Positions 10,551 to 25,500 are shown, counted from the stretch's first letter. The stretch is 64,000 nt of DNA from Sporosarcina ureae (GCF_002082015.1 NZ_CP015109.1:1681501-1745500), one strand, 5' to 3'. A program made the numbers and translations. The notes: generated from the letters alone by a model not told the origin.

Positions 10551-10949
10551 TTACCAAACGTAAGCGACGACTTCTCCGCCGACTTGTTTAGCGCGGGCTT
10601 CTTTGTCTGTTAATACACCGTTTGATGTAGAAACTAGTGCAACACCTAAGCCGTTAAGTACTTTAGGTACTTCGTTTGATTTAGCATATACACGAAGTCC
10701 TGGTTTAGAAATACGTTTCAAGCCATTGATAACGCGTTCGTTATCTTGACCGTATTTTAGGAAAATGCGGATGATGCCTTGTTTGTTATCTTCCACGTAT
10801 TCCACATCACGAACGAAACCTTCTCGTTTTAAGATCTCGGCGATTTCTTTCTTTACGTTTGAAGCAGGTACCTCAAGCTTCTCGTGGCGAACCATGTTCG
10901 CATTACGGATGCGTGTAAGCATATCTGCAATCGGATCACTCATTGTCAT
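10551..10949 (-). CDS. rpsH: 30S ribosomal protein S8
   Basis: Binds 16S rRNA helix 21. In enteric bacteria S8 also represses the spc operon; a similar site cannot be claimed here. 132 residues beginning [19 protein letters not shown], with C-terminal [26 protein letters not shown] precedes ATG 10949. Confidence 0.98.
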   Translation of the reverse strand: MTMSDPIADMLTRIRNANMVRHEKLEVPASNVKKEIAEILKREGFVRDVEYVEDNKQGIIRIFLKYGQDNERVINGLKRISKPGLRVYAKSNEVPKVLNGLGVALVSTSNGVLTDKEARAKQVGGEVVAYVW

Positions 10950-10979
10950 TTGAATTAACCTCCTTCCCTAATTAGGGGT

Positions 10980-11177
<198 letters not shown>

Positions 11178-11185
11178 CTATTATT

Positions 11186-11725
11186 TTACTTTTGGAATGG
11201 CATGCCACACTGTGCAAGCAACTCACGTGCTTCTTCATCAGTGTTAGCTGTCGTCACGATGACGATATCCATCCCTCGTACTTTTGATACTTTATCGAAG
11301 TCAATTTCAGGGAAAATAAGTTGCTCTTTCACACCAAGAGTATAGTTACCGCGACCGTCAAACGCTTTTTTAGAAACGCCACGGAAGTCACGTACACGTG
11401 GTAATGAGATTGAAACTAATTTATCGAGAAACTCATACATACGCTCACCGCGAAGCGTTACTTTTGCTCCGATCGGCATACCTTCACGTAAACGGAATCC
11501 TGCGATAGATTTTTTCGCTTTAGTAATGACTGGTTTTTGACCTGAAATAGTTGCAAGATCCTCTACAGCTGCATCAAGTGCTTTTGTATTTTGGACAGCA
11601 TCACCAACACCCATGTTGATAACGATTTTATCTACTTTAGGTACTTGCATAACAGATGTATATTCAAACTTGCTCATTAGAGCAGGTGTGATTTCTTTAG
11701 AAAACTTCTCTTTCAAACGACTCAT
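11186..11725 (-). CDS. rplE: 50S ribosomal protein L5
   Basis: Binds 5S rRNA in the central protuberance and contacts P-site tRNA. The 179 residues begin [17 protein letters not shown] and contain the conserved [14 protein letters not shown] and [11 protein letters not shown] blocks. It follows rplX by 26 bases. Confidence 0.98.
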   Translation of the reverse strand: MSRLKEKFSKEITPALMSKFEYTSVMQVPKVDKIVINMGVGDAVQNTKALDAAVEDLATISGQKPVITKAKKSIAGFRLREGMPIGAKVTLRGERMYEFLDKLVSISLPRVRDFRGVSKKAFDGRGNYTLGVKEQLIFPEIDFDKVSKVRGMDIVIVTTANTDEEARELLAQCGMPFQK

Positions 11726-11751
11726 CAGTCGGACCTCCTTTCATGCAATAC

Positions 11752-12063
11752 TTACTTATCCAGTGATTCACCGGATTTTTTTGCAATACGTACTTTTTTA
11801 CCGTCTTCCATTTTATAACCTACACGAGTCGGCTCGCCTGTTTTAGGATCGATTGCCATCACGTTTGAGACATGAATTGTAGACTCTTGGCTTACAATTC
11901 CGCCCTGTGGGTTTTCTTGGTTCGGTTTTGTGTGTTTTTTGACGATATTAATACCTTCAACAAGCACACGGTCTTTTTTCGGATAAGCAGTTAGGATCAC
12001 ACCTGTTTTGCCTTTATCTTTCCCAGAGATCACCATTACTTTGTCGCCTTTTTTAACGTGCAT
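11752..12063 (-). CDS. rplX: 50S ribosomal protein L24
   Basis: Assembly-initiator protein near the exit tunnel. The 103 residues open [20 protein letters not shown], the KOW motif of the family, and end with a lysine-rich tail. It lies between rplN and rplE, with AGGAGG before ATG 12063. Confidence 0.98.
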   Translation of the reverse strand: MHVKKGDKVMVISGKDKGKTGVILTAYPKKDRVLVEGINIVKKHTKPNQENPQGGIVSQESTIHVSNVMAIDPKTGEPTRVGYKMEDGKKVRIAKKSGESLDK

Positions 12064-12098
12064 TTATCGCACCTCCTTGACTGGCTCTGTCATTAGAA

Positions 12099-12467
12099 TT
12101 AAAGAACTTCTGGAGCAAGTGAAATGATTTTCATAAAGTTGCTGTCGCGTAGTTCGCGAGCAACCGGTCCGAAAATACGTGTTCCACGTGGCCCTTTATC
12201 ATCACGGATAATAACGCAAGCATTCTCATCGAATGTAATGTATGAACCGTCTTTACGACGAACTCCACTTTTCGTACGAACAATGACCGCTTTAACGACG
12301 TCACCCTTCTTAACAACGCCACCTGGTGTTGCCTTCTTAACCGTAACAACAACTACATCACCGATGTTAGCTACTTTACGACCTGATCCGCCTAGTACTT
12401 TAATTGTTAGTACTTCGCGTGCACCAGAGTTGTCAGCAACTTTCATTCTACTTTCCTGTTGAATCAT
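12099..12467 (-). CDS. rplN: 50S ribosomal protein L14
   Basis: 122-residue protein at the subunit interface. It begins [19 protein letters not shown] and ends [12 protein letters not shown]. It follows rpsQ by 38 bases, the usual order. Confidence 0.98.
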   Translation of the reverse strand: MIQQESRMKVADNSGAREVLTIKVLGGSGRKVANIGDVVVVTVKKATPGGVVKKGDVVKAVIVRTKSGVRRKDGSYITFDENACVIIRDDKGPRGTRIFGPVARELRDSNFMKIISLAPEVL

Positions 12468-12505
12468 CGAGGTTACCTCCTTCCGAAATCTGGGTTAAAA
12501 ACCAA

Positions 12506-12769
12506 TTAGATGATGATCGCTTTTTCAACGACTTCTAGAAGACGGAAACGCTTAGTTGCCGATAATGGACGAGTTTCCATAATGCGAACAACATCGCCGA
12601 TTTTCGCTTCGTTTAGCTCATCATGAACTTTAAGTTTCTTAGAGTACTTTACACGCTTACCGTATAAAGAATGTTTTTTGTATGTTTCTACCATTACCGT
12701 TACGGTTTTATCCATTTTATCGGAAACCACACGGCCTGTGTATACTTTGCGCTGGTTACGCTCAGTCAT
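12506..12769 (-). CDS. rpsQ: 30S ribosomal protein S17
   Basis: OB-fold protein that binds 16S rRNA early in assembly. 87 residues from [26 protein letters not shown] lies 8 bases before ATG 12769, and this length equals the B. subtilis protein; an upstream in-frame ATG overlaps that site and is rejected. It follows rpmC by 17 bases. Confidence 0.97.
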   Translation of the reverse strand: MTERNQRKVYTGRVVSDKMDKTVTVMVETYKKHSLYGKRVKYSKKLKVHDELNEAKIGDVVRIMETRPLSATKRFRLLEVVEKAIII

Positions 12770-12786
12770 GGCTGCAACCTCCTTCA

Positions 12787-13411
<625 letters not shown>

Positions 13412-13412
13412 A

Positions 13413-14075
13413 TTATTTGCCTCCTTCCCCAGAGTTCTTCTTAACTTTTACTGGAAGGACTTCACCACGATAAATCCATACCTTTACGCCAAGCTTACCA
13501 TAAGTAGTATCAGCTTCAGCATGTGCATAATCTATATCTGCACGTAATGTATGAAGAGGGACAGTTCCTTCACTGTAGTGTTCTGCACGAGCGATATCAG
13601 CACCGCCGAGACGACCAGACACTTGTGTTTTGATTCCTTTTGCGCCAGAACGAATAGTACGTTGGATCGCCTGTTTCTGTGCACGACGGAATGATACACG
13701 ACTTTCTAATTGACGAGCGATTGATTCTGCGACTAATCTCGCATCCAAGTCAGCACGTTTGATTTCTACGATGTTGATGTGTACACGCTTGCCTGTGATC
13801 TCGTTAAGTTGCTTGCGAAGTGTTTCTACTTCGGAACCACCTTTACCGATAACCATACCTGGCTTTGCAGTGTGGATTGTAATGTTAACACGCTTAGCAG
13901 CACGTTCAATTTCAACTTTTGAAACTGATGCTTCAATAAGACGCTTTTCGATGTATTCACGGATCTTTAAGTCTTCATGTAGTAAGGACGCATAGTCTTT
14001 TTCCGCGTACCATTTTGAGTCCCAGTCACGGATGACGCCTACACGGAGTCCATTAGGATGTACTTTTTGGCCCAC
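13413..14075 (-). CDS. rpsC: 30S ribosomal protein S3
   Basis: Lines the mRNA entry channel and has helicase activity with S4 and S5. 220 residues: KH domain with [14 protein letters not shown] near residues 72-85, and the C-terminal S3 domain with [17 protein letters not shown]. It is four bases after rplV and two bases before rplP. Confidence 0.98.
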   Translation of the reverse strand: MGQKVHPNGLRVGVIRDWDSKWYAEKDYASLLHEDLKIREYIEKRLIEASVSKVEIERAAKRVNITIHTAKPGMVIGKGGSEVETLRKQLNEITGKRVHINIVEIKRADLDARLVAESIARQLESRVSFRRAQKQAIQRTIRSGAKGIKTQVSGRLGGADIARAEHYSEGTVPLHTLRADIDYAHAEADTTYGKLGVKVWIYRGEVLPVKVKKNSGEGGK

Positions 14076-14078
14076 TAA

Positions 14079-14423
14079 TTACCCCTCCTTCTTTTCAGAT
14101 ACCACTAATGTGATGTGGCTTGTACGTTTGTTAATCGCACTCGCACGACCTTGTGCACGTGGACGGAAACGTTTCATTGTTGGTCCTTCGTCTACGAATA
14201 CTTCACTGACGATTAAGTTCTCAGTATCCATTTCGTAGTTGTGTTCAGCGTTTGCAATTGCAGATTTCAATAATTTTTCCACGACTGGAGATGCCGCTTT
14301 AGGCGTAAGTCGTAGAATAGCCATAGCTTCACCTATATTCTTGCCGCGGATAAGATCAACGACCAAACGAACTTTGCGAGAAGCAATACGGACTGTGCGT
14401 ACAGATGCTTTAGCTTGTTGCAT
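14079..14423 (-). CDS. rplV: 50S ribosomal protein L22
   Basis: Its long beta-hairpin reaches into the exit tunnel. The 114 residues begin [19 protein letters not shown] and end [12 protein letters not shown]; the hairpin region [19 protein letters not shown] is intact. It follows rpsS by 21 bases. Confidence 0.98.
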   Translation of the reverse strand: MQQAKASVRTVRIASRKVRLVVDLIRGKNIGEAMAILRLTPKAASPVVEKLLKSAIANAEHNYEMDTENLIVSEVFVDEGPTMKRFRPRAQGRASAINKRTSHITLVVSEKKEG

Positions 14424-14443
14424 CAGGATAACCTCCTCTCAAA

Positions 14444-14722
14444 TTAGCGTTTTGTTTTCTTATCGTCGGCACCATGGCCTCTGTATGTGCGTGTAGGTAC
14501 GAATTCACCTAGTTTGTGACCTACCATATCTTCTGTTACATAAACAGGTACGTGTTTACGTCCATCATATACTGCAATCGTTAATCCGATGAAAGTCGGG
14601 AAGATTGTTGAACGGCGTGACCATGTTTTAATAACTTGTTTCTTTTCTGCATTTTTTTGTGCGTCAACCTTTTTTAGTAAATGGTCATCTGCAAAAGGTC
14701 CTTTTTTCAAGCTGCGGCCCAT
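14444..14722 (-). CDS. rpsS: 30S ribosomal protein S19
   Basis: Head protein of the 30S subunit that forms bridges with the 50S. 92 residues beginning [19 protein letters not shown] and ending in a lysine/arginine tail. ATG 14722 is chosen because GGAAGGAGG lies just upstream; the open frame continues 12 codons further without similarity. Confidence 0.97.
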   Translation of the reverse strand: MGRSLKKGPFADDHLLKKVDAQKNAEKKQVIKTWSRRSTIFPTFIGLTIAVYDGRKHVPVYVTEDMVGHKLGEFVPTRTYRGHGADDKKTKR

Positions 14723-14782
14723 TCTGGAACCTCCTTCCGAGTATGTACTACGGTCCATCTACTGAACCGCAGTGCAATAACA

Positions 14783-15613
14783 TTATTTTTTACGACGACG
14801 AACGATAAACTTATCTGATTTCTTGTTCTTCGTACGTGTCTTGAATCCAAGAGTTGGTTTACCCCAAGGAGTAACAGGACTTGGCATACCGATTGGCGTA
14901 CGTCCTTCACCACCACCGTGTGGGTGATCATTAGGGTTCATTACAGATCCACGAACAGTTGGACGTTTGCCTAACCAACGTGAACGACCTGCTTTACCAA
15001 TGTTGATCAATTCGTGCTGTTCGTTACCAACTTGACCGATTGTAGCACGGCAAGTAGCAAGAATCATACGAACTTCACCTGACTGTAGACGAATGATGAC
15101 GTATTTGCCTTCGCGTCCTAGTAATTGAGCTGATGTTCCTGCTGAACGAACTAGTTGTCCGCCTTTGCCTGGCTTCATTTCAATGTTGTGAATCGTAGAT
15201 CCCATAGGAATGTTCTCTAATGGTAGAGCGTTTCCTACGCGAATATCCGCTTCAGGTCCTGAAATGATTGTGGAACCTACTGTCAATCCTTTAGGAGCAA
15301 GGATATATTTCTTTTCTCCATCTGCATAGTTGATTAATGCGATGTTTGCTGAACGGTTTGGATCGTATTCGATCGTAGCAACGCGTCCTGGAATGCCATC
15401 TTTCCGACGTTGGAAATCGATGACACGGTATTGGCGCTTATGTCCTCCACCTTGGTGACGAACTGTCATTCTACCTTGGTTGTTACGTCCGCCTTTACGC
15501 TTTACTGGTGCAAGCAATGATTTTTCCGGTTTGCTAGCTGTAATCTCAGCAAAGTCAGAAGAAGTCATGTTACGACGTCCGTTGGAGGTAGCTTTGTACT
15601 TCTTAATCGCCAT
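14783..15613 (-). CDS. rplB: 50S ribosomal protein L2
   Basis: Needed for subunit joining and peptidyl-transferase activity. The 276 residues begin [18 protein letters not shown] and carry the conserved [18 protein letters not shown] region, whose histidine lies near the catalytic centre. It follows rplW by 33 bases. Confidence 0.98.
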   Translation of the reverse strand: MAIKKYKATSNGRRNMTSSDFAEITASKPEKSLLAPVKRKGGRNNQGRMTVRHQGGGHKRQYRVIDFQRRKDGIPGRVATIEYDPNRSANIALINYADGEKKYILAPKGLTVGSTIISGPEADIRVGNALPLENIPMGSTIHNIEMKPGKGGQLVRSAGTSAQLLGREGKYVIIRLQSGEVRMILATCRATIGQVGNEQHELINIGKAGRSRWLGKRPTVRGSVMNPNDHPHGGGEGRTPIGMPSPVTPWGKPTLGFKTRTKNKKSDKFIVRRRKK

Positions 15614-15646
15614 TTTGTGTTCCCTCCTTCATTTAGTATGAGTTAA

Positions 15647-15934
15647 TTACATTTCAAAAAGTTCAATATCTTTGGAATCTGTAGTTAGTGTAACAATTGC
15701 CTTGCGGCGTTTGTTCGTATAACCAGCATGTTTCCCCATACGCTTGAACTTACCTTTGTAGTTCATCACGTTAACTTTTTCTACTTTAACACCGAAGATT
15801 TCTTCAACAGCTTGTTTCACGTGCGTTTTGTTCGCGCGTGTATCAACTTCGAATGTATATTTTCTTAAGTCTTCCATTTGTTCAGAAGAACGCTCGGTAA
15901 TGACCGGACGTTTCAGAATATCACGTGCTTCCAT
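15647..15934 (-). CDS. rplW: 50S ribosomal protein L23
   Basis: Exit-tunnel docking protein for trigger factor and SRP. 95 residues, beginning [19 protein letters not shown]. Its start overlaps the end of rplD by one base. Confidence 0.98.
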   Translation of the reverse strand: MEARDILKRPVITERSSEQMEDLRKYTFEVDTRANKTHVKQAVEEIFGVKVEKVNVMNYKGKFKRMGKHAGYTNKRRKAIVTLTTDSKDIELFEM

Positions 15935-16557
15935 TAACCAAGCACCTCCTCGACTTTTTCTATTGCTGCTTTTGTCATAACTAGCTGGTCATGTCCGACT
16001 AAGTCAAGAATGTTAATACCATTCGCTGAAATGACGCTGATTCCTGGAATATTACGAGCAGACAACGCTACTGTTTCTTCTGGATCAGCTGTAACAAATA
16101 ATGCTTTCTTAGTAATTGAAAGATCTTCAAGAACTTTTACAAAGCCTTTTGTTTTTGGTGCATCAAATGCTAAGTTTTCTAGAACGATTAATTCTTCAGC
16201 TGCTACTTTCGTAGAAAGAGCGGATAGAAGTGCTAAACGGCGAACTTTCTTAGGCATTTTATAGCTGTAGCTACGTGGTGATGGACCGAATACGATACCG
16301 CCTCCACGCCATTGTGGTGATCTGATTGAACCTTGACGAGCACGACCTGTACCCTTTTGACGCCACGGTTTACGACCGCCGCCTGCCACTTCCGCACGAG
16401 TTTTAACCTTGTGATTACCTTGGCGTAAAGAGGCTTGTTGTTGAACAATTGCTTCGAATAATACTGCTTCATTCGGCTCGATTCCAAAAATCGCATCGTT
16501 TAGTTCGATGTCGCCGACAGCAGAACCTGTTTGACTTACTACAGATACTTTAGGCAT
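15934..16557 (-). CDS. rplD: 50S ribosomal protein L4
   Basis: Exit-tunnel constriction protein and, in some bacteria, autogenous repressor of the S10 operon. 207 residues; the extended loop [20 protein letters not shown] is typical of the family. It lies between rplC and rplW. Confidence 0.98.
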   Translation of the reverse strand: MPKVSVVSQTGSAVGDIELNDAIFGIEPNEAVLFEAIVQQQASLRQGNHKVKTRAEVAGGGRKPWRQKGTGRARQGSIRSPQWRGGGIVFGPSPRSYSYKMPKKVRRLALLSALSTKVAAEELIVLENLAFDAPKTKGFVKVLEDLSITKKALFVTADPEETVALSARNIPGISVISANGINILDLVGHDQLVMTKAAIEKVEEVLG

Positions 16558-16582
16558 TCCTGTTTCCTCCTTTCTGTTTTAC

Positions 16583-17212
16583 TCAGTTTCCTTTGATAGC
16601 ACTTTTCACTTGTACAAGTGATTTACGAGCGCCAGGAACGTTACCTTTTACTAATAACAAGTTGCGCTCAGCGTCAACTCGAACGATTTCAACGTTTTGG
16701 ATCGTTACTGTTTTGCCACCAGTACGTCCAGGTAATTTCTTTCCTTTGAATACGCGTTGTGCATCGACTGCTCCAAGTGAACCTGGTGCGCGGTGGAAAC
16801 GTGATCCGTGAGTCATTGGTCCACGTGAGTAACCGTGGCGCTTAATAACACCTTGGAATCCTTTACCTTTTGAAACTCCTGTAATGTCTACTACTTCGCC
16901 TTCTGCGAACGTATCGACTTTGACTTCCTGACCAACTTCGTATGCACTAACGTCAGCTCCGCGAACTTCGCGAATGAAGCGCTTAGGTGCCGTGTTAGCT
17001 TTTGCTACGTGGCCTTGCTCAGGCTTGTTTGAAAGCTTTTCACGTTTATCATCAAATCCTATTTGGATTGACTCGTAGCCGTCTGTTTCGATTGTCTTCT
17101 TTTGAAGTACAACGTTTGGAGCAGCTTCAATCACTGTTACTGGGATTAGATCGCCGTTTTCAGCAAATACTTGCGTCATTCCGACTTTTCTTCCTAAGAT
17201 TCCTTTGGTCAT
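16583..17212 (-). CDS. rplC: 50S ribosomal protein L3
   Basis: Early-assembly 50S protein whose finger reaches the peptidyl-transferase centre. The 209 residues begin [16 protein letters not shown] and include the conserved glycine-rich stretch [19 protein letters not shown]. It is the second gene of the S10 operon, 38 bases after rpsJ. Confidence 0.98.
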   Translation of the reverse strand: MTKGILGRKVGMTQVFAENGDLIPVTVIEAAPNVVLQKKTIETDGYESIQIGFDDKREKLSNKPEQGHVAKANTAPKRFIREVRGADVSAYEVGQEVKVDTFAEGEVVDITGVSKGKGFQGVIKRHGYSRGPMTHGSRFHRAPGSLGAVDAQRVFKGKKLPGRTGGKTVTIQNVEIVRVDAERNLLLVKGNVPGARKSLVQVKSAIKGN

Positions 17213-17250
17213 TAGTCACACCTCCTGTAATATTGTTTGTTTTTTATGTT

Positions 17251-17736
<486 letters not shown>

Positions 17737-17885
17737 TTAACTTTTAATCCGTTTACTATCCTACCACCTTTTCTTGCAATTTGCACGTGATTTGAAGGTC
17801 GTTTATAGAATCCCATTTACATTTCTCTGTACAGTGGCTCGGGATACGCTCGGATATACGTTACTGACTTTGGTATTACTGAAAA

Positions 17886-17912
17886 CAAAAAAATCCCGCC
17901 TTAAAGGCGGGA
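17886..17912 (-). terminator. Rho-independent terminator of tuf
   Basis: Eight-base-pair stem ATCCCGCC/GGCGGGAT (17912-17905 with 17900-17893) followed by a run of Us, 9 bases after the tuf stop. It separates the str operon from the S10 operon. The remaining gap up to 17717 shows nothing recognisable. Confidence 0.92.
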
Positions 17913-17920
17913 TCAAAAAA

Positions 17921-19108
<1,188 letters not shown>

Positions 19109-19185
19109 TTTAGAGGTCCTCCCTTAATTTGAACAAGTTTAGTTTTTTTAGCATGGAAGCCGAAAGCGTCCCCTCGACTATCCAT

Positions 19186-19214
19186 ATCTTACAAGTATTA
19201 CTTATAGGAAACAA
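19186..19214 (-). promoter_or_regulatory. Possible internal promoter for tuf
   Basis: In the fusA-tuf gap the minus strand reads TTGTTT, 17 bases, TAAGAT. Spacing is ideal but the -35 hexamer is imperfect. Separate transcription of tuf is common in Bacillales; here it is only a candidate. Confidence 0.4.
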
Positions 19215-19226
19215 GGATGAACTGTA

Positions 19227-21305
19227 TTATTCACCTTTGTTTTTCTTGATTACTTCTTCAGCGATAGATTTTGGAAGTTCTTCATAGTGATCAAACACCA
19301 TTGAGAACACTCCTCGTCCTTGCGTGTTTGAACGTAGAGATGTTGCATAACCGAACATTTCAGCAAGTGGAACCATTGCACGAACTACTTGTGCGTTACC
19401 ACGAGCTTCCATACCTTCTACACGGCCACGGCGTGATGTAATGTCACCCATGATATCGCCCATGTATTCTTCCGGAATGATAACTTCTACTCTCATTGTT
19501 GGTTCAAGAATTACAGGATCACATTTTGATGCAGCATTTTTCAAAGCCATTGACGCAGCGACCTTAAATGCCATCTCGTTGGAGTCAACGTCATGGTAAG
19601 ATCCGTCAAACAGGCGTGCTTTGACATCGATTAAAGGATATCCAGCCAAAATACCGTTATCTAATGAATCACGAACTCCTGCTTCAACTGCTGGGATGTA
19701 TTCACGAGGAACAGATCCACCAACAATATTATTCACGAATTCGAATCCTTTTCCTTCTTCGTTTGGTCCAAATTCGATCCATACGTGACCAAACTGTCCA
19801 CGTCCACCTGATTGGCGAACAAATTTACCTTCGACTTCAGCTGACTGACGGAATGTTTCGCGGTAAGATACTTGTGGTGCACCCACGTTTGCTTCCACTT
19901 TAAATTCACGACGTAGACGGTCGACGATAATATCCAAGTGAAGTTCACCCATACCCGCGATGATTACTTCTCCTGTTTCCTGATCTGTATGCGCACGGAA
20001 TGTTGGATCCTCTTCTTGTAACTTACCAAGGGCTTGGCCCATTTTATCTTGGTCCGCTTTTGTTTTTGGTTCGATTGCTACAGAGATAACCGGCTCAGGG
20101 AATTCCATTGATTCAAGAATGATCAATTGTTTCTCGTCACATAGTGTGTCTCCAGTAGTTGTATCTTTCAAACCAACAGCAGCAGCAATTTCACCCGCGT
20201 GTACTTCAGAAATCTCTTCACGGCTGTTAGCGTGCATTTGTAGGATACGTCCTACGCGTTCGCGCTTGCCTTTTGTAGAGTTTGTTACATAAGAACCCGC
20301 CTGAAGAACTCCTGAGTAGATACGGAAGAATGTAAGCTTCCCTACGTAAGGATCCGTCATGACTTTAAATGCTAAAGCAGAGAATGGTGCTTCATCAGTT
20401 GACTCACGCACTTCATCTTCTTCAGTTTCGGGGTTAAAGCCCATCATTGGTGGTACATCAAGTGGTGATGGTAGATAGTCTACTACCGCATCTAGTACTA
20501 GTTGTACACCTTTGTTTTTGAAAGCAGTACCACAAACAACAGGGTAGAATTCGACTGCCAACGTAGCTTTACGAATAGCTGTTGTAATTTCTTCTGTTGT
20601 AAGTTCCTCGCCGCCAAGATATTTTTCCATAAGATCTTCATCGAAATCTACAATAGCTTCAATTAGGCTCTCACGGTATTTTTTAGCTAGTTCAAGATGT
20701 TCAGCAGGAATTTCTTCCTCTGTAATATCTGTTCCTAGATCATTTCCATACATAGTTGCCTTCATTTCGATTAAGTCGATAATTCCTGAGAAGTTATCTT
20801 CCGCACCAATTGGCAATTGGATAGGGTGTGCATTCGCTTGTAGGCGTTCACGTAGTGTACCTACTGAATAAAGGAAATCAGCACCTGTTTTATCCATTTT
20901 GTTTACGAATACGAGACGTGGTACTTTATAGTTTGTCGCCTGGCGCCAAACTGTCTCTGTTTGTGGTTCTACACCTGATTGTGCATCAAGTACTGCTACA
21001 GCACCATCCAACACACGAAGTGAACGTTCAACTTCAACTGTGAAGTCTACGTGTCCCGGTGTATCGATGATGTTTACGCGGTGACCTTTCCATGCTGCTG
21101 TTGTTGCAGCAGAAGTAATCGTGATTCCACGTTCTTGCTCTTGCTCCATCCAGTCCATTTGTGATGCACCTTCGTGCGTTTCACCAATCTTGTGGATTTT
21201 ACCTGTGTAAAAAAGGATCCGCTCTGTTGTCGTTGTCTTACCAGCGTCAATGTGAGCCATGATACCAATGTTACGAGTATTCTCTAGTGAGAACTCTCTA
21301 GCCAT
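19227..21305 (-). CDS. fusA: Elongation factor G
   Basis: GTPase that drives ribosomal translocation and, with RRF, recycling. 692 residues, with P-loop AHIDAGKTT at about 17-25, switch [14 protein letters not shown], and the domain IV loop expected for translocation ([15 protein letters not shown]). Length equals B. subtilis EF-G. It follows rpsG by 47 bases. Confidence 0.98.
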   Translation of the reverse strand: MAREFSLENTRNIGIMAHIDAGKTTTTERILFYTGKIHKIGETHEGASQMDWMEQEQERGITITSAATTAAWKGHRVNIIDTPGHVDFTVEVERSLRVLDGAVAVLDAQSGVEPQTETVWRQATNYKVPRLVFVNKMDKTGADFLYSVGTLRERLQANAHPIQLPIGAEDNFSGIIDLIEMKATMYGNDLGTDITEEEIPAEHLELAKKYRESLIEAIVDFDEDLMEKYLGGEELTTEEITTAIRKATLAVEFYPVVCGTAFKNKGVQLVLDAVVDYLPSPLDVPPMMGFNPETEEDEVRESTDEAPFSALAFKVMTDPYVGKLTFFRIYSGVLQAGSYVTNSTKGKRERVGRILQMHANSREEISEVHAGEIAAAVGLKDTTTGDTLCDEKQLIILESMEFPEPVISVAIEPKTKADQDKMGQALGKLQEEDPTFRAHTDQETGEVIIAGMGELHLDIIVDRLRREFKVEANVGAPQVSYRETFRQSAEVEGKFVRQSGGRGQFGHVWIEFGPNEEGKGFEFVNNIVGGSVPREYIPAVEAGVRDSLDNGILAGYPLIDVKARLFDGSYHDVDSNEMAFKVAASMALKNAASKCDPVILEPTMRVEVIIPEEYMGDIMGDITSRRGRVEGMEARGNAQVVRAMVPLAEMFGYATSLRSNTQGRGVFSMVFDHYEELPKSIAEEVIKKNKGE

Positions 21306-21352
21306 TTTGTAATCTCCTTCCGTTTCGGATTACTGCTATTGTTTATCCGACC

Positions 21353-21823
21353 TTACCAGCGATAGTGAGCGAATGCTCTGTTGGCTTCAGCCATTTTATG
21401 CATTTCTTCACGGCGTTTAACAGAAGCACCTGTGTTGTTTGATGCATCAAGAATTTCGTTCGCTAGACGTTCTTCCATTGTTTTCTCTCCACGTGTACGT
21501 GAATAGTTTACAAGGTAACGAAGGCCTAGAGTAGAACGACGTTCAGGGCGTACTTCAACCGGTACTTGATAGTTAGCTCCACCTACACGGCGAGCGCGCA
21601 CTTCAAGAACTGGCATTACATTATTTAAAGCTGCTTCGAATACTTCGAGTGGCTCTTGTCCAGAACGTTCTTTAACAATTTCGAACGCTCCATAAAGAAT
21701 CTTTTGAGAAGTACCTTTTTTACCGTCTACCATCATTTTGTTGATAAGGCGGCTTACAAGCTTGGAATTATAAATCGGATCAGGTAGTACATCACGTTTT
21801 GTAACAGGACCTTTACGAGGCAT
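21353..21823 (-). CDS. rpsG: 30S ribosomal protein S7
   Basis: Nucleates assembly of the 30S head and contacts E-site tRNA. The 156 residues begin [19 protein letters not shown] and end [10 protein letters not shown]. It is 35 bases after rpsL; AGGAGG precedes its ATG. Confidence 0.98.
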   Translation of the reverse strand: MPRKGPVTKRDVLPDPIYNSKLVSRLINKMMVDGKKGTSQKILYGAFEIVKERSGQEPLEVFEAALNNVMPVLEVRARRVGGANYQVPVEVRPERRSTLGLRYLVNYSRTRGEKTMEERLANEILDASNNTGASVKRREEMHKMAEANRAFAHYRW

Positions 21824-21858
21824 AATTAGTTCCTCCTTTCAATATTGTTAGTTTTGTA

Positions 21859-22278
21859 TTACTTCTTAACTTTAGGCTTTTTAGCTCCATACATTGAACG
21901 GCTTTGCATACGGCCAGTAACTCCAGCTGTATCAAGTGCCCCACGTACGATATGGTAACGAACACCCGGTAAGTCTTTTACGCGTCCTCCACGGATTAGT
22001 ACCACACTGTGTTCTTGCAAGTTGTGGCCTTCACCTGGAATATATGCGTTTACTTCTAATGTATTAGTTAAACGAACACGAGCATACTTACGTAGTGCCG
22101 AGTTCGGCTTCTTAGGAGTCATAGTACCAACACGTGTACAAACACCTCTTTTTTGTGGTGAGTTCACGTCAGTCATAGACTTTTTAAAGCTGTTGTAGCT
22201 TTTTCCTAGAGCCGGTGACTTAGAGTTTTCCGACTTCGATTTACGAGGTTTACGGACTAATTGATTAATTGTAGGCAT
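21859..22278 (-). CDS. rpsL: 30S ribosomal protein S12
   Basis: Decoding-centre protein controlling accuracy. 139 residues from [19 protein letters not shown]; the decoding loop [11 protein letters not shown] is intact with Lys56. The frame is open far upstream, but ATG 22278 matches the family N-terminus and has GGAAGGAGG in front. First gene of the str operon, with its own promoter. In B. subtilis the L7Ae-like gene rplGB (ybxF) precedes it; here it does not. Confidence 0.97.
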   Translation of the reverse strand: MPTINQLVRKPRKSKSENSKSPALGKSYNSFKKSMTDVNSPQKRGVCTRVGTMTPKKPNSALRKYARVRLTNTLEVNAYIPGEGHNLQEHSVVLIRGGRVKDLPGVRYHIVRGALDTAGVTGRMQSRSMYGAKKPKVKK

Positions 22279-22506
22279 CAGGTTGTTCCTCCTTCCGAGT
22301 TTTTTATAATACCACACACCCAGGTGGTTCATTTTTAAGTAAAAACAAAGTTCTTGTGCGTGCACACACAAAAACGGGTGACAGTAACTCCAGAGATCTC
22401 TGCTTACTGTTATTTTATAATGATGATTGCTTATCGCCTTGCACTTATTCAAAAGAACATTTTTTCATTCTGAAAAGTTAACGGTCAACAACTATCAACC
22501 TTTTGT

Positions 22507-22535
22507 ATATTATCACTTCTAGAATGACTTGTCAA
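22507..22535 (-). promoter_or_regulatory. Sigma-A promoter of the rpsL-rpsG-fusA-tuf operon
   Basis: Minus strand -35 TTGACA (22535-22530), 17-base spacer, -10 TAATAT (22512-22507). It lies just after the rpoC terminator. The roughly 220-base leader between it and rpsL has hairpin-capable GTGTGTGCACGCAC near 22365 but no gene. Confidence 0.82.
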
Positions 22536-22546
22536 CAAATTTAAGA

Positions 22547-22574
22547 AATAAACGGGAACGATGTCCCGTTTATT
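22547..22574 (-). terminator. Terminator of rpoC
   Basis: Perfect 11-base-pair stem AATAAACGGGA/TCCCGTTTATT (22574-22564 with 22557-22547) two bases after the rpoC stop, followed by a moderately U-rich stretch. Probably ends the rpoBC transcript. Confidence 0.7.
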
Positions 22575-22575
22575 T

Positions 22576-25500
22576 TTATTCAGCTGTAATAGTTTCTTCT
22601 ACTTCATCACGTTCCATTGTAATTTGGCGGTATCTCTGCATTCCAGTACCTGCAGGGACCAACTTACCAATAATGACGTTTTCTTTCAGTCCTAGCAACT
22701 CATCTGTCTTACCTTTAATCGCTGCATCCGTAAGAACTCTTGTTGTTTCCTGGAACGATGCGGCCGACAAGAATGACTCAGTTTCAAGTGAAGCTTTCGT
22801 AATTCCGAGAATAACCGGACGTGAAGTAGCCGGAACTTTGCCTGCTAACAACACTTTTGCGTTCGCTTCAGAGAATTGGTGGATATCCAGTAATGAACCT
22901 GGAAGAAGATCAGTATCTCCCGCTTCAATTACTCGAACTTTACGAAGCATTTGACGTACCATTACTTCAACGTGCTTATCACCAATCTCTACACCTTGCA
23001 TTCGGTAAACTTTTTGAACTTCTTTCAACAGATACTCTTGTACAGTTGAAACGTCCTTTATTACGATTAATTGTTTAGGATCAATAGAACCTTCGGTAAT
23101 AGTTTGTCCGCGTTCAACCACATCGCCAACTTCTACGCTTAAACGCGCATTGTACAACGTAGAATATTTACGTGTTTCCACTTCACCTTCAATAGTGATT
23201 TCTTTCATGCCTTCGCGAATTTCATCAATTTCAACTACAGTACCTGCAATCTCAGAAATAACCGCTACACCTTTCGGATTCCGGGATTCGAAAATCTCCT
23301 GAATACGTGGAAGACCTTGTGTAATATCGTCTCCGGCTACTCCACCTGTGTGGAATGTACGCATCGTTAACTGCGTTCCTGGTTCTCCGATAGATTGTGC
23401 CGCAATGATTCCCACTGCTTCTCCTACTTCTACCGTTTCACCAGTAGCTAAGTTGATACCGTAACATTTTTTACATACGCCGTGTTTTGTATTACAAGTA
23501 AATGCCGAACGAATTGTCACTTCTTCAATGCCTGCTTGAATTACTACGTTAGCTATATCTGCAGTGATCAATCCGTTTTTCGCAAGAATGACTTCACCTG
23601 TTTCAGGATGCTTGATCGTCTTCTTCGTGTGTCGACCTTCAATCCGCTCGAACAATGTTTCGATCATTTCATTTCCTTCGGTTAATGCTGTGATTGCCAG
23701 ACCACGATCGGTTCCGCAATCTTCTTCACGAACAATGACATCTTGCGCTACATCTACGAGACGACGAGTCAAGTATCCTGAGTCGGCAGTCTTCAATGCT
23801 GTATCAGCAAGACCTTTACGCGCACCGTGTGTCGAGATAAAGTACTCGAGTACCGTCAGACCTTCACGGAAAGAAGACTTGATCGGAAGTTCAATAATCC
23901 GTCCAGCCGGGTTGGCCATTAGTCCACGCATACCAGCTAGCTGTGTAAAGTTTGATGCGTTACCACGAGCTCCAGAGTCACTCATCATGAAGATTGGGTT
24001 TTCAATATCCAATGAATCCATTAGCTTATTCTGGATCACATCTTTCGCATGGCTCCAATAAGAGATGACACGATCATATCGTTCTTCTTCGGTAATTAAA
24101 CCACGTCGGAACTGTTGCGTTACTTTATCAACTTTTTCTTGCGCTTCATTAAGTATTTCTGCTTTATTCGGTAAAACCACAATATCGGAAATACCAATCG
24201 TGATGCCAGCGCGAGTAGAATATTTAAATCCTAGGTTTTTCATTCTATCCAACATTCTAGAAGTTTCTGTAATGTGGAAGCGACGGAAGATTTCCGCGAT
24301 AATTTCCCCAAGGATTGCTTTTTTAAATGGTGTGATCAGTTCTGCTTCTTGCAAGTGTTCCTTTACATTAACTGTACCGTCGATGAAGTACTTCTCAGGC
24401 GTCTCCACTTGTAAGTTTTCATTCGTCGGTTCGTTGATGTACGGGAACGTTTCCGGTAGAATCTCGTTGAAAATAATTTTACCCACCGTCGTTAGCAATA
24501 GCTGACTATTTTGTTTATCTGTAAATGTTGGATTGTTAATACTGCCAGCCTGAACCGCGATGCGGGAATGCAAGTGAACGTGCCCTGTTTGATAAGCGAT
24601 TAACGCTTCATTTGGATCACTGAACACAGAACCTTCTCCAGCTGCGTTTTTACGCTCGACTGTTAAGTAATAGTTTCCAAGAACCATATCCTGTGAAGGA
24701 GTAACGACTGGCTTCCCGTCTTTTGGATTCAAAATGTTTTGAGCAGCCAGCATCAATAGGCGCGCCTCAGCTTGCGCTTCAGCAGATAGCGGTACGTGAA
24801 CAGCCATTTGGTCACCATCAAAGTCAGCGTTATAAGCTGTACATACGAGCGGGTGCAACGTAATAGCGCGTCCTTCAACCAGTATCGGTTCGAATGCTTG
24901 GATACCTAGACGGTGAAGCGTCGGTGCCCGGTTAAGAAGTACTGGGTGTTCTTTTATGACGTCTTCCAGTACATCCCATACTTCAGAATGAAGGCGTTCA
25001 ATCTTTCGTTTCGCACTCTTAATGTTATGCGCCAAGTTGCGTTCTACTAACTCTTTCATGACAAATGGCTTAAATAGCTCGATCGCCATTTCCTTAGGCA
25101 GACCACATTGGTACATTTTTAAGTTAGGACCTACTACGATAACCGAACGGCCAGAGTAGTCTACACGTTTACCAAGTAAGTTTTGACGGAAACGCCCTTG
25201 CTTACCTTTTAGCATATGAGAAAGGGATTTCAATGGTCGGTTACCTGGACCTGTTACAGGTCTTCCACGACGGCCATTGTCTACAAGTGCATCTACTGCT
25301 TCTTGAAGCATACGCTTCTCGTTCTGAACGATAATACCAGGCGCTCCCAGATCCAATAGTCGCTTTAGGCGGTTATTCCGGTTAATAACCCTACGATAAA
25401 GATCATTTAAATCAGATGTTGCAAAACGTCCACCATCTAGCTGGACCATCGGACGCAATTCAGGAGGAATGACAGGTAGTACTTCCAACACCATCCATTC

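Noticed and set aside
22279..22452. 58-codon N-terminal extension of rpsL
   Set aside because: Falls in the mRNA leader, lacks S12 similarity, and the family start at 22278 has a strong ribosome-binding site.
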